Part shown: positions 28,235 through 37,643 of the stretch, in pieces
Numbering within the stretch: the first letter of the stretch is position 1
Layout of the letters: every line of letters starts with the position of its first letter
Assembly: GCF_001974875.1 (NCBI RefSeq)
Contig: NZ_MTQD01000012.1
Coordinates: 62,001 to 126,000 of the forward strand
Source of the DNA: Pseudoalteromonas sp. EB27
GTDB taxonomy: Bacteria; Pseudomonadota; Gammaproteobacteria; Enterobacterales; Alteromonadaceae
Reading direction: 5' to 3'
DNA: 64,000 nucleotides
Notes under the pieces: model-generated
What the model was told of the DNA's origin: nothing
The model's database searches: none
What the model saw: only the letters and a program-made list of their open reading frames with translations
Program-made: the position numbers and the translations under genes

Positions 28235-29523
28235 AAATTAGACCCAGCCTGAGGTTGTATTTTTTTGCGACCATGGTGCTTTTAAGTTCATTAATGGCAA
28301 CTGGCTTTTCGTTTTTAAGTGTTAATTATTTTATTGATGGCTTAGACCGAGGGTTAAATGGCGTAATGCATGCGCTTTCGCAATCTACTGAGGTTAAAAA
28401 CGGACAACCTACAGAAATGATTGGCTTTAAAATAGCGAGTCGCTGGGAAGACATGCCAAACGAAATACAGCAACGCTTTACAAAGCCTACTGATATAGGC
28501 GTGCTGCAAAAAAGCAAAGTAAAATCATCGTTTTTTTCAATGCCCGAAGACCTGTATTTTGTAGCGTATTTTCAAAACCCTGCAGGGGAGCCCCGCTACG
28601 TATCACGCATTATGCTTGAAAAAGAGCGCCTTAAAAAACAAGCCTCCCCCGATAAACCTATAAAAAAGTTGGTATGGATAGCATTAACGGGGGTTACAGC
28701 AATTGCTTTATTTACCTTCTTTTTGTTTATGGTAATGAAAAAAATAGCCAAGCCAGTTGAATCGCTACGTGGTTGGGCTAAGTCGTTAAATCAAAAGAAC
28801 TTACAAAACACGCCACCCGATTTTACCTATAACGAACTAAATACCTTGGCAACGCTAATTCGCAGTAGCTTGCTTTCTGCTCACGACAGCCTTGAGCGAG
28901 AACAGCGCTTTTTAAGTTATGCGAGCCACGAGTTACGTACGCCAATTTCGGTTATTCGCAGCAACGTTGAGTTACTTAACCGTTTAAGCGAAAAAGCGCC
29001 TTTAAGCGATAAACAACACCTTACATTGCAGCGAATAGAGCGCGCCGGTTTAACCATGAGCGATTTAACCGAGACGTTATTGTGGCTTAGCCGAAATGAC
29101 GACCAGCAAAGTGCAACAGAGCCTGTAAACCTAGCCGAAAAAATAACGACCTTGAGTAACGAACTTGATTATTTACTCAATTCAAAACAAGTTGATGTAC
29201 TTATAAATACCGATAACCAAAGTACAACTATTAATACCGAAGCCACCGCATGCCACATTGTGCTTACTAACTTAATACGTAATGCGTATCAGCATACGCA
29301 ACAAGGACAAGTGCGAATTGCTCAGCAGGGTAGCCGTGTGATTATAGTAAATAGCAGCGAACAAACTGATACGCTACACGCGACTAATAACACAAACAAG
29401 CCCGCCAATATTGGCTACGGTTTAGGATTAGAGTTAAGCGAAAAAATAATAAAACAACACGGTTGGGTATACGAAGTAAACGACATGCCTGGGCGTTATG
29501 AAGTGGTGGTCGATTTTAGTTAA
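28231..29523 (+). CDS. Sensor histidine kinase of the efflux operon
   Basis: A 430-residue membrane kinase. Membrane segments lie at about 10-32 and 146-168, enclosing a periplasmic sensor of about 110 residues, followed by a HAMP-like linker. The phospho-acceptor is H233 in SYASHELRTPIS. The N box (TNLIRNAYQHT) and glycine-rich GYGLGLELSEKI complete the ATPase domain. It is the last gene of the five-gene operon and is followed by a strong terminator. The ligand is unknown. Confidence 0.95.
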   Translation: MKIRPSLRLYFFATMVLLSSLMATGFSFLSVNYFIDGLDRGLNGVMHALSQSTEVKNGQPTEMIGFKIASRWEDMPNEIQQRFTKPTDIGVLQKSKVKSSFFSMPEDLYFVAYFQNPAGEPRYVSRIMLEKERLKKQASPDKPIKKLVWIALTGVTAIALFTFFLFMVMKKIAKPVESLRGWAKSLNQKNLQNTPPDFTYNELNTLATLIRSSLLSAHDSLEREQRFLSYASHELRTPISVIRSNVELLNRLSEKAPLSDKQHLTLQRIERAGLTMSDLTETLLWLSRNDDQQSATEPVNLAEKITTLSNELDYLLNSKQVDVLINTDNQSTTINTEATACHIVLTNLIRNAYQHTQQGQVRIAQQGSRVIIVNSSEQTDTLHATNNTNKPANIGYGLGLELSEKIIKQHGWVYEVNDMPGRYEVVVDFS

Positions 29524-29553
29524 TACGCTTTTTAGTACTTAGATTTGAAGTCT

Positions 29554-29600
29554 AAAAACCGAGCTAAGGCACTTTTAAAAGAGCTTTAGCGCGGTTTTTT
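29554..29600 (+). terminator. Terminator of the RND efflux operon
   Basis: AAAAACCGAGCTAAGGC pairs imperfectly with GAGCTTTAGCGCGGTTTTTT, giving a long stem ending in six T. It lies 30 bases after the kinase stop. Confidence 0.9.
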
Positions 29601-29728
29601 ATACTCAAAAATATTTAATTTAACGCTGAGAATATAAAAACTTAGTGATAGTAATATCTTAAGCAATTTGTTAAAGCTATAAATAGTAAAGAGTATTAAC
29701 GATAGACTTACATGGAGTGTTAATTCAT

Positions 29729-30073
29729 ATGTTCAAATTCATAATTATTTTAATCTCAATTACTTCTTTCAACGCCTTGGCTGCAGAGAAGGTTAAACTT
29801 GGAGTTTTAGGGAACGTTGGATCTGATGGTTTTTTTAGCCCGACGATAACGTCATTTGTTATTGAAAAAGTAGAACCTAATTCACCCGCTGAAAAAGCAG
29901 GGATTGTTGCTGGGCAGAAAATAATTTCTATAGAAAATTGTAAAATCCCAGGTTGCCCTGCTAATGAAGCAAAAGAGTTAATGCGCAAGGAATCTGGAGA
30001 GATTTTACAATTACTTTTAGAGAATGAAGATGGTAGCCAAGTACCTTTAAAAATACCTATGAATGCTTGGTAA
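29729..30073 (+). CDS. Small secreted single-PDZ-domain protein
   Basis: A protein of about 114 residues: a signal peptide (MFKFIIILISITSFNALA) and one PDZ domain, recognised from VEPNSPAEKAGIVAGQKII and the following GSQVPLKI strand. Two cysteines (NCKIPGC) lie in the domain's middle and could form a disulfide in the periplasm. I prefer the ATG at 29729, with GGAG 11 bases upstream; a GTG at 29717 overlaps that site. No protease domain is attached, so it may be an adaptor or a peptide-binding protein. It is a single-gene unit. Confidence 0.75.
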   Translation: MFKFIIILISITSFNALAAEKVKLGVLGNVGSDGFFSPTITSFVIEKVEPNSPAEKAGIVAGQKIISIENCKIPGCPANEAKELMRKESGEILQLLLENEDGSQVPLKIPMNAW

Positions 30074-30247
30074 GCCAAATCAATTTTAAAATACCTAACC
30101 AGCCTATAAAGCATGGTTATTCCCAAAGCGTGGGTTTGTGTAAATGAACTAGGCGCAATGAATATTAGCAACGTTAGCGCTGCCAATATCACTCAACTCT
30201 GTATTAATAAAAGGGCAATTTACTTCTTTACTTAAGCAAAGCGTTGA

Positions 30248-30481
30248 TTATCGAGCCTTACAATGCCAATGATTATCGTGTTTAGTGCAGACCTCTTTTG
30301 TGGGCTTGGCTTTTACGACCATAATACTTGGAGAGTTGTGCTCAGTTACTAAAACAGGAGTAACCACTTTAACGACTTTTTTATGTGGTTTATGCGCACT
30401 GGGACTATGTTGATATACAGTGCAACCACTCATGGTAAATGCTATTGCTGCTACGCTAATAATTTTTAAAGATAAGTTCAT
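30248..30481 (-). CDS. Small His- and Lys-rich lipoprotein
   Basis: A 77-residue lipoprotein with lipobox MSGC (Cys at about 20) after a typical hydrophobic leader. The mature part is rich in His, Lys and Val (HSPSAHKPHKKVVKVV) and ends with CTKHDNHWHCKAR, a Cys/His cluster that could bind metal. AGAGGA precedes the ATG by about nine bases, supporting translation. No family is recognised. Confidence 0.7.
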   Translation of the reverse strand: MNLSLKIISVAAIAFTMSGCTVYQHSPSAHKPHKKVVKVVTPVLVTEHNSPSIMVVKAKPTKEVCTKHDNHWHCKAR

Positions 30482-30661
30482 AGGTATTTATCCTCTTTGC
30501 TTTGTATAAGCTTTAAGATAAACCTTTTTTTGTATAGTGCTGTCAATAAACGTAAGTGGAGTGTAAATGTTGCTAATGTTCACTAAGGCAATAGCGCATT
30601 TAAAGCTAATGCCTTTGTATTTGAATATTAGATTTGCACAAAAAAGTAAGGTCTAAAAAAC

Positions 30662-31519
30662 CTATAAATCGCTGCGCCAGCCCATACCAGATTCTTCCAT
30701 TAAACGCTCGTACACGCCTTCTATGTTAAGTGGTAACCATGCATCAAACTGTTTAAGGTCACTAAATTGATCTAACTTTATATTTTTCTTTATTTCATCA
30801 AGGCTTTGCCCTGCAAGTGCGCCTGCGGTTACTTGGCTGTAAAGTTGCTCTATATAACTTAAGTAACGTGTTACGTCAGCTTTGTTGCCAATGTCGGCAT
30901 GTCCGCCAACAAAAGTATCAAAATCATATTTGAGTACCGCTTGGGTTGAGTTAATCATGCCCTGAATATCGTAACTCCACAGCTTTTGCCACGGCATTCT
31001 GCCAATAACAATCCAATCAACTACAAACAACGTTTTTTGCTTTTCGAATAATATACTAACCGAACCTCGCCCATCGTTTGGACCATGGTAATTTAGCTTT
31101 ACCGTTGAACCACCTAAATTAAGAGTCAGCTCATCATCAAAGGTAAGAGTGGGCATGACCGTTTTCATTTGTGTGTTTTTAATATCTTGCGCGGTAAGTT
31201 TATGTGCTACAAAAGTGGTGTGCGGGCTTTTAAATACCTCGGCGCCGTAAATATGATCGCTGTGATTATGGCTATAAATTACGTATTTTACCGGTACGTT
31301 AAAGCGAGTTTTAATTTGCTCGTTTAACCAGGTGGCTGCTTTTTTATTAAGCGGGTCGGTAACAACTGCGCCCTCAGGAGTGATTAAAAATACTGAGCGA
31401 TGTCTGTCATCTATAAAGCGGTGGAGGCCGTCGCCTAAGTCTTCAATTTCGTAACTTTGAGCCATAAAACCAATAAGTAATAGGCTGGTAGCGATTAGTG
31501 TTTGTAATAAGCGAGACAT
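30662..31519 (-). CDS. Secreted MBL-fold metallo-hydrolase
   Basis: A protein of about 285 residues with a signal peptide (LLQTLIATSLLLIGFMAQS). The zinc motif SHNHSDHIYGAE (HxHxDH) is present near residue 107; the later ligands may be in YHGPNDGRGS and VGGHAD. This places it in the metallo-beta-lactamase superfamily, periplasmic, with substrate unknown. Lack of the usual third-position His in the GPND segment is worth checking. The ATG at 31519 has AGGA six bases upstream; an ATG two codons earlier touches that site. Confidence 0.88.
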   Translation of the reverse strand: MSRLLQTLIATSLLLIGFMAQSYEIEDLGDGLHRFIDDRHRSVFLITPEGAVVTDPLNKKAATWLNEQIKTRFNVPVKYVIYSHNHSDHIYGAEVFKSPHTTFVAHKLTAQDIKNTQMKTVMPTLTFDDELTLNLGGSTVKLNYHGPNDGRGSVSILFEKQKTLFVVDWIVIGRMPWQKLWSYDIQGMINSTQAVLKYDFDTFVGGHADIGNKADVTRYLSYIEQLYSQVTAGALAGQSLDEIKKNIKLDQFSDLKQFDAWLPLNIEGVYERLMEESGMGWRSDL

Positions 31520-31606
31520 GCACATTCCTGTTTAACGTTTTTTATAGGTTAGTTAAGTAAGAAAGTGCCAATAAGTAAAAAATTTCAATTTTTATAGGAA
31601 AGATTG

Positions 31607-31629
31607 CGGGTTAAGACTAACTTAACCCG
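31607..31629 (-). terminator. Possible terminator after the chemoreceptor gene
   Basis: CGGGTTAAG, five-base loop, CTTAACCCG. It lies ten bases after the stop of the minus-strand chemoreceptor gene but lacks a long T tract, so it is only a candidate. Confidence 0.5.
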
Positions 31630-31638
31630 TTAATGGTT

Positions 31639-32721
31639 TTAACGAACTAGCTGATCGAGTAAATGTATTACTTGCTCACTGGCTGATTCCATTAAGTGTA
31701 TATGTTTAACTGCTTCTACTTTTTTGCCTTGCTTAATTAGTTGTAGCGCTTGTACGCCGTTTTTATGTACTTCGCTATGCGGTTTATCTATTTGTTTGAA
31801 TGCATTTAACGATTTGTATTCATTAGAGTCATCAGACTTATACCACTTACCTAAGCGGCACATTGTGTGATTGGTGAAATCGTCTACCGATTTATTGCTT
31901 TTGCCATTAGCAACCGCATAAACCTCACCTTTCCATACAATATGATCTAACTTAACGGTTTGAATAAATGAGCGAATAGAAGCCTGCGATATAGTGTTCT
32001 TCATGTTTGTGCAAAAACTAATAATGGATGCGTAATCGCTATTTAGTGATTCAAAATTACTTGAAAGCTGTGCATTGTTTTTTTGTATATCGTCGGCTGA
32101 ATTAACGGTTACATCTGTTTTTTCTATTATTTCTTTAACAAGATCTGCAACCTCTTGAGCTGATTTATTAGTGTTAGTTGCCAGTACTCTTACTTCATCA
32201 GCTACCACGCTAAAGCCTCTACCAGCTTCGCCTGCTCGAGCGGCCTCAATGGCTGCATTTAATGCTAATAAATTTGTTTGATCAGATATTTTTGAAATGG
32301 TCGATACAAAGGTGTTTATACTACCTGCAAGGCTTGAAAGGCCAGATATATTTTCACTCATGCTACCCATTTTATGGGTCATAAGTTCCATCTCGCTGGC
32401 TATATGCATTAATGATTCGTTTGAGTTATTTAAAAGGTCATTTATTTTATAGCTAACTTGGCTTTCTTGCTCAATGGTTGAGTAAGACTCAAGCACAGTT
32501 TGGCGAACACCTTCAATTTGGCTTATGCAATCTATAGAACTTGAAAGTAAGTTTTCGGTAAACTGTTCATCATTTTCGGTTTGAGTAAAGCTTAATTGTT
32601 GTTCTAAGTGTTTGTTTTCTTGTGCTAGGAATTCGTTATGCGCAGTTAATTCTGCAATTTTTTTTGCAAGTTCTTCGTTATCATTTTTAGCCGATAGATA
32701 CTTTTTACTTAAAACAAACAT
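31639..32721 (-). CDS. Soluble methyl-accepting chemoreceptor with C-terminal CZB zinc domain
   Basis: A 360-residue protein without membrane segments. An N-terminal coiled coil (about 10-55) leads to the chemoreceptor signalling tip ([18 protein letters not shown], about residue 155-170). The last 110 residues form a CZB domain: [33 protein letters not shown] supply the His and Cys zinc ligands. This arrangement is like Helicobacter TlpD, a cytoplasmic sensor of oxidants and zinc. It should control CheA activity from the cytoplasm. It is a single gene upstream of (same strand, downstream of) prpE. Confidence 0.92.
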   Translation of the reverse strand: MFVLSKKYLSAKNDNEELAKKIAELTAHNEFLAQENKHLEQQLSFTQTENDEQFTENLLSSSIDCISQIEGVRQTVLESYSTIEQESQVSYKINDLLNNSNESLMHIASEMELMTHKMGSMSENISGLSSLAGSINTFVSTISKISDQTNLLALNAAIEAARAGEAGRGFSVVADEVRVLATNTNKSAQEVADLVKEIIEKTDVTVNSADDIQKNNAQLSSNFESLNSDYASIISFCTNMKNTISQASIRSFIQTVKLDHIVWKGEVYAVANGKSNKSVDDFTNHTMCRLGKWYKSDDSNEYKSLNAFKQIDKPHSEVHKNGVQALQLIKQGKKVEAVKHIHLMESASEQVIHLLDQLVR

Positions 32722-32811
32722 TCATAGTTCCTAAAATGTTATGGGTATATTTTTATTATAGTTGCTATTAATACTTTACTTTAAATATTTGTAATTATCT
32801 TATTTTTATAC

Positions 32812-32840
32812 AAAAAAAAGCCATTTTTAAAAATGGCTTT
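32812..32840 (-). terminator. Terminator after prpE
   Basis: AAAGCCATTTTT followed by its exact inverse; on the minus strand it is followed by a run of T (8 bases). It ends the propionyl-CoA synthetase gene. Confidence 0.92.
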
Positions 32841-32856
32841 ATGAGAGCTTGTTGGA

Positions 32857-34740
32857 TCAACGCAGTGAAATTTGTTGGTTTATTTCTTCAAAAATACCTG
32901 CATCGTCTATGGTTGAAGGAATTTGCAGTTTGTCGCCATCAATTAGTTGGCGTAAATTTTTACGCAGTATTTTACCTGAGCGTGTTTTGGGTAATCGCTC
33001 TACGCTAATAATGGTTTTAAGGCACGCTATAGCGCCTATTTGGTTTCTTACGGTTTGTATAAGTTCTTGCTCTACATCGGTACTTGAGCCCATAAAGTCA
33101 TTTTTAAGCACGATCATTGCCATTGGTAGTTGGCCTTTTAGTGTGTCGGTTATCCCAAACACGGCGCACTCAGCAACAGCAGGGTGCGCGGCTACTATTT
33201 CTTCCATTTCACCGGTAGAAAGTCTATGGCCTGCTACGTTAATTACATCATCGGTGCGTCCCATAATAAATAAGTACCCATCTTCATCTATGTAGCCGCC
33301 GTCGCCTGAAAGATAATAGCCAGAGTACTGCGTTAAATAGCCTGCTTTAAAGCGCGGGGTATTTTGCCAAACGGTTGGCATGCACCCTGGCGGCAGTGGG
33401 AGTTTTATTACTACAGCACCTTGCTCGTTTGGTGCACATTGCTCGCCATGCATATTTAGTATTTGCACATCAAAGCCAGGTGTCGGGACTGTTGAGCTGC
33501 CTGGTTTTGTTACTAATTCTTCAATGCCTACGGGGTTGCAGGCGATAGCCCAGCCGGTTTCGGTTTGCCACCAATGATCGAGCACTGGCAGTTTGGTTTT
33601 TTCTTTAAGCCACTCGTAAGTGGGAGGGTCTAATCGCTCGCCGGCTAAAAACAAGCGTTTTAAGCTAGAGGTATCGTATTGATTAAAACCATCAGCATTT
33701 GGGTCTTCTTTTTTAATTGCTCTAAATGCGGTGGGGGCACTAAATAATGCATTTACTTTATATTCTTCAACCATGCGCCAAAATGCACTGGCATCGGGCG
33801 TTTTAACCGGTTTACCTTCATATAATACTGTCGCGCAGCGATACATTAGCGGCGCGTAAACTATATAAGAGTGCCCAACTACCCAGCCAATGTCAGACGC
33901 TGCCCAAAATACGTCGCCGGGCTTCATACCATAAACGGTTTCCATGCTGTATTGCATTGCTACAGCGTGACCGCCATTTTCGCGCACTACGCCTTTGGGT
34001 GTGCCTGTGGTGCCTGAGGTATATAAAATATAAAGCGGATCGTCACCATTTACAGGCACCGGATCTGCGCTTGTAGCGGTTTGCATTGCCTGAGTCCAAT
34101 CTATGTCTCGTTTAGGCTCAAGAGTGGCCCTGACTTGTGGACGCTGATAAATTACGCAGTGTTCTACTTTGTGCATAGCTAAGTCTATTGCGTTATCAAT
34201 AAGTGGTTTGTATTCAATAACGCTGCTTACTTCAACACCGCATGAGGCGCTAAGTATAAGTTTAGGCTTGGCATCATCAATGCGTACAGCCAATTCGTGT
34301 GCAGCAAACCCACCAAATACCACAGAATGAATAGCACCAAGGCGAGCGCATGCCAACATACCAATAACAGCTTGTGGGATCATTGGCATATAAATAACAA
34401 CGCAGTCGCCTTTTGTAACGCCTAACGATTGTATTACGCCTGCAAATTTAGCAACTTCTCGTTGTAGTTGTGAGTAGCTATAAGTTTGCTTTGTATTAGT
34501 GACTGGGGAGTCGTAAATCAGTGCGGTTTGCTCGCCAAATCCGGCAATAACGTGCTGGTCTAGCGCTAAAAAACTGGTGTTTAATTGCCCGTCGCTAAAC
34601 CAATGATAAAGCCCATCGTCGTCTTGTGTGTATGCTTTTGTGGGAGTTTTATACCATGAAATATTTTTACTTTGTTCGAGCCAAAATTGGGCTGGGTTTT
34701 GTTTAAATGCATTATATTGCTGTTGATATTCGCCTGACAT
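32857..34740 (-). CDS. prpE: Propionyl-CoA synthetase (AMP-forming)
   Basis: A 627-residue acyl-CoA synthetase of the ANL superfamily. The P-loop YTSGTTGTPKGVV (about 241-253), the WWQTETG motif, GRTDDVINVAGHR hinge and SGKILRK near the C-terminus (catalytic Lys, often acetylated) are all present. An N-terminal ACS-type domain (FWLEQSKNISWYKTPTKAY) fits propionate- or acetate-CoA ligases, and sequence type favours PrpE. It activates propionate to propionyl-CoA, feeding the methylcitrate cycle. No prp genes are next to it in the window. Confidence 0.93.
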   Translation of the reverse strand: MSGEYQQQYNAFKQNPAQFWLEQSKNISWYKTPTKAYTQDDDGLYHWFSDGQLNTSFLALDQHVIAGFGEQTALIYDSPVTNTKQTYSYSQLQREVAKFAGVIQSLGVTKGDCVVIYMPMIPQAVIGMLACARLGAIHSVVFGGFAAHELAVRIDDAKPKLILSASCGVEVSSVIEYKPLIDNAIDLAMHKVEHCVIYQRPQVRATLEPKRDIDWTQAMQTATSADPVPVNGDDPLYILYTSGTTGTPKGVVRENGGHAVAMQYSMETVYGMKPGDVFWAASDIGWVVGHSYIVYAPLMYRCATVLYEGKPVKTPDASAFWRMVEEYKVNALFSAPTAFRAIKKEDPNADGFNQYDTSSLKRLFLAGERLDPPTYEWLKEKTKLPVLDHWWQTETGWAIACNPVGIEELVTKPGSSTVPTPGFDVQILNMHGEQCAPNEQGAVVIKLPLPPGCMPTVWQNTPRFKAGYLTQYSGYYLSGDGGYIDEDGYLFIMGRTDDVINVAGHRLSTGEMEEIVAAHPAVAECAVFGITDTLKGQLPMAMIVLKNDFMGSSTDVEQELIQTVRNQIGAIACLKTIISVERLPKTRSGKILRKNLRQLIDGDKLQIPSTIDDAGIFEEINQQISLR

Positions 34741-34922
34741 ATAAGGCTCCTAGGCTAGTGTGTGTGAGAGACCTTACAAAATGTAGGCTTTTTTTAGTAA
34801 GCAAGCTATTCGACCTTGGTCGGCTAAAAGTTAATCAATATACTGGTTTTAAAAATACCAAATTGACAATACAAAGCGTGTGGTTCAGCATGGCGGGCAG
34901 TAAAAATAAGAGAAAAGACGAT

Positions 34923-35324
34923 ATGATTAATGTAGTAAGAGTAGGGGTTGCGGTTATTATAAAGCATAAAAACACAATTTTACTAGGTGAGCGCATTGGC
35001 GCGCACGGTGCTAATACATGGGCAACACCTGGAGGGCATTTAGAGTTTGGTGAAAGTGTTGAGCAATGTGCAATACGTGAAGTGTTTGAAGAAACAGGTT
35101 TAAAGGTAAGTAAAATTACTAAGCTTGATTTTACCAATGATATTTTTACAGCAGAGAACAAACACTATATTACGTTGTATGTAAAAGCTGATTTTGAGGG
35201 CGGAGAGCCTGAGCTTAAAGAGCCTAATAAATGTTTAAAGTGGCGCTGGTGCGATATTAATAATCTACCAACGCCACTTTTTACATCACTAAAAAATTAC
35301 TTATCTGAGGTTATACTAGCCTAG
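34923..35324 (+). CDS. Nudix hydrolase (NUDT15/MutT-like)
   Basis: A protein of about 133 residues from the ATG at 34923. The complete Nudix box GHLEFGESVEQCAIREVFEE (followed by TGL) is at about residues 40-62, preceded by GANTWATPGG as in NUDT15 and MTH1-like enzymes. It should hydrolyse a nucleoside diphosphate-X substrate; exact substrate unknown. The frame stays open upstream to 34707, but that part is divergent with prpE and shows no domain, so a later start is preferred. The stop abuts the stop of the convergent alginate lyase. Confidence 0.9.
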   Translation: MINVVRVGVAVIIKHKNTILLGERIGAHGANTWATPGGHLEFGESVEQCAIREVFEETGLKVSKITKLDFTNDIFTAENKHYITLYVKADFEGGEPELKEPNKCLKWRWCDINNLPTPLFTSLKNYLSEVILA

Positions 35325-36422
35325 TTATTTTGTTGACGGTGTCGCAGGGCTCAACTCTAGTTTACTAAAGCTTACTTGAGCGTAATCGCCATTTTGTTTA
35401 TCTTTAGTCCAATCGCCAGTACCTAAACAACCAGGGTACCAAATACCTTTCGCGCTTTTAGTACTACATTGGTTATAAGCGCCGGCTTTAAAGTAATGCC
35501 AATCTGCAGCGTAACCATGTGGATGGTCTTTTTCATCTACTTTGCCATAAGCATCTACGTTATTACCTAAGTTAATAGAGTAGTTAACGTCTTCTTTGCC
35601 TTGTGCGCTAAATGTAAGGTGCATAACATTTTTATACACATTTACCGTGTAGCTAAATTCTTCACCTAGTGCAATACCGGCGCTGCCTGGCTCGTTAGGA
35701 TTTTCCCATGTATTACCCCAAACAGGGTAAGTAATGTCTGTACGGTCAGGATTTGTTTTAGCTAAGTTACGTTCGTAGTTCCAAAAAACTGAGCCTGTTT
35801 TATGTCCTGGCCATTTTTTGTAATATATTTTAAGTGGTTCATTGCCCCAGCCATAACCAAGCTTGGTATCAATAAGTGCCTGATCTTTACCTGCGTGAAT
35901 TTGCCCTACCACAACCGAGTAAGCCGCTTTTTTATCAGGATCAGTCGCACGAAGTGCAACGTGATCTACTTTTAACGTTGCTTCCATTTTTCCACCAACA
36001 GAACCAAATCGGTCAGATAGCGGGTGAACAGCTAAAGCAAAGTTGTTTTTAGAGTGTTTAGTTTTAATTTTAGTATTTGATCCACGGATCATTTGTCTAA
36101 GTTCACTACGGGTATTAGTAGAATTGGCACTTGTAAGCGCTTTATTAGGGGAGGTAAATACCATGTAGCCTTTATCATCAAGATAGAAAAAATCAGGGTG
36201 TGCGTAAGTCTGAATTTCTTCTACATCTATTTCATCAATTTTACCGTCGTTGTTTAAATCAACTGGTACATTTATTTTCCAGTGAGATAAATCAAACTTT
36301 GTTGCAGGTACAGGCGCATCGCTTTGCTGATTAGTGCTTTGGGTACTTGAACAAGCGGTAAAAAGTAAAGGGGTGATAACGGCTAAAGCCGTAAGTTTAA
36401 ATGTGGATGTATTTTTTATCAT
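35325..36422 (-). CDS. Alginate lyase lipoprotein, PL7 family
   Basis: A 365-residue lipoprotein (lipobox LLFTAC, Cys24) of polysaccharide lyase family 7. The three conserved PL7 motifs are visible: RSELR (105-109), QIH (174-176) and YFKAGAYNQ (310-318), holding the substrate-binding Arg, catalytic Gln/His and catalytic Tyr. QIH rather than QVH is often linked to polyguluronate or broad specificity. A DLNNDGKIDEID stretch (55-66) resembles a calcium-binding loop. It cleaves alginate by beta-elimination, probably at the cell surface or periplasm. No other alginate genes are adjacent. I take the ATG at 36422; the frame is open upstream but shows no signal. Confidence 0.93.
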   Translation of the reverse strand: MIKNTSTFKLTALAVITPLLFTACSSTQSTNQQSDAPVPATKFDLSHWKINVPVDLNNDGKIDEIDVEEIQTYAHPDFFYLDDKGYMVFTSPNKALTSANSTNTRSELRQMIRGSNTKIKTKHSKNNFALAVHPLSDRFGSVGGKMEATLKVDHVALRATDPDKKAAYSVVVGQIHAGKDQALIDTKLGYGWGNEPLKIYYKKWPGHKTGSVFWNYERNLAKTNPDRTDITYPVWGNTWENPNEPGSAGIALGEEFSYTVNVYKNVMHLTFSAQGKEDVNYSINLGNNVDAYGKVDEKDHPHGYAADWHYFKAGAYNQCSTKSAKGIWYPGCLGTGDWTKDKQNGDYAQVSFSKLELSPATPSTK

Positions 36423-36769
36423 TATTGTCTCTGTGTGATGAAGTAAAAATTGTGCGGTACAGGCATCGTTTAATCTCAATCTAGCATACCAATTTAACAA
36501 TTAAAACTTACCAATTAGTAAAATTAAATATTTTTTAAATGATTTTTTGTTATACCAATTTGGTTGGGGTGTTTTTTAACGGCTTTTATGGAGGTGTTTG
36601 CGGTATGTATTTTTTATGTGCTTGGCTATTCTCCTAATGATGTTTAACGTGGCCTTTGGCGCTAAAGTGTAGTTTTTTTGGGGGGTATTAATTTTGTAGT
36701 TTGCCTTGCAGCGTTTAGCAAATAACTAAATAACCACTGCCAATAACTAATGTCGGGCTTTAACCATGG
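36423..36769. other. Gene-free AT-rich spacer with repeat remnants
   Basis: About 347 bases upstream of the alginate lyase. It contains two ATACCAATTT-like fragments (near 36486 and 36552) that resemble ends of the dispersed repeat but no complete copy. The rest is T-rich. The lyase promoter should be here; I see no clear regulator site, terminator or small gene. Confidence 0.5.
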
Positions 36770-37543
36770 TTAGTGCTGCAAGTTAGTCGTGTTTGGTAAT
36801 AAAAGTTGCCACTTGTTTAAAATGGTACGGTATTCACCATTTTCTTTAATATTATTTAATGCGTCAGAGAGTGCTTTAGCTGTTTTAGGATTAAGTTGGT
36901 TACTTGCTGCAAAATTAAGTGAAGAGGGCAGATCGCTTAAATGAATTCGTTTTGTTATTAGGCTAGGATCGAGTTCTAGGCTTTTTAACTCGTTATCAAG
37001 TGTAAGTGTATTAGTTACTACAAAGTCGATACGGTTTTTATAAAGCATTTGCCAAAGTTGGTTATAGTAGCTGACCAGTATCAAGTTTTTGTTTTCGGTA
37101 AAGCCTTTTTGCTTTAAGTAGGCCTCACTCAGGTAGCCTCGAATGGTTGCTACTTTATACTCTTTAGCAAAATTTAAGTGAACGACTTCATCTACATGGT
37201 TTTTTAAACTAATTAAATAGGCATCTGCGAAGTACACTTCGCCTAACCACGTATATTTATTAATCCGCTCTGGGGTTTTTAACAAAGACAACATTATGGC
37301 GTTGGTACTTGTTTGATGCTCCTTAAAAACGCGGGCCATAGGCATTATTTCAAAATTAGCGGTTAAGTTTGTTTGCTTCACAACTGCTTTGGCAATGTCG
37401 ACTAAAGCTCCGCTTACTTCACCTTGCTGATTTTTAAAGTGATAAGGAGGAAGCTCTTCAGCTATAAATGTGACGTGGTCTGCGTTACATATGGCGCTAT
37501 AAAACATAAATACACAGGCACTAAATACAACACGCACTAACAT
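36770..37543 (-). CDS. Periplasmic substrate-binding protein (SBP_bac_3-like)
   Basis: A 257-residue exported protein with a signal peptide (MLVRVVFSACVFMFYSAICNA) followed by the amino-acid-type binding fold: VTFIAEELPPYHFKNQQGEV, DIAKAVVKQTNL, and LDNELKSLELD. No ABC permease or ATPase is nearby, so it may be an orphan binding protein or a polar amino-acid sensor. I place the start at ATG 37543; a TTG two codons upstream is less likely. Confidence 0.85.
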   Translation of the reverse strand: MLVRVVFSACVFMFYSAICNADHVTFIAEELPPYHFKNQQGEVSGALVDIAKAVVKQTNLTANFEIMPMARVFKEHQTSTNAIMLSLLKTPERINKYTWLGEVYFADAYLISLKNHVDEVVHLNFAKEYKVATIRGYLSEAYLKQKGFTENKNLILVSYYNQLWQMLYKNRIDFVVTNTLTLDNELKSLELDPSLITKRIHLSDLPSSLNFAASNQLNPKTAKALSDALNNIKENGEYRTILNKWQLLLPNTTNLQH

Positions 37544-37643
37544 AAACAAATCTTTTTAAATAATATTATCACTAGTGTAAAGAGTGCTGCTTAAAAGGTA
37601 TACATTTTATGTTTATTTAATGTAAATAAACAGCATTAGCACC

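Noticed and set aside
29725..30192. 155-codon frame antisense to the PDZ gene
   Set aside because: It overlaps nearly all of a gene with a signal peptide and PDZ domain, and has no ribosome site or recognisable domain.
34707..34922. N-terminal extension of the Nudix gene
   Set aside because: The extra 72 codons overlap the start of divergent prpE, contain no domain and lack a ribosome site.
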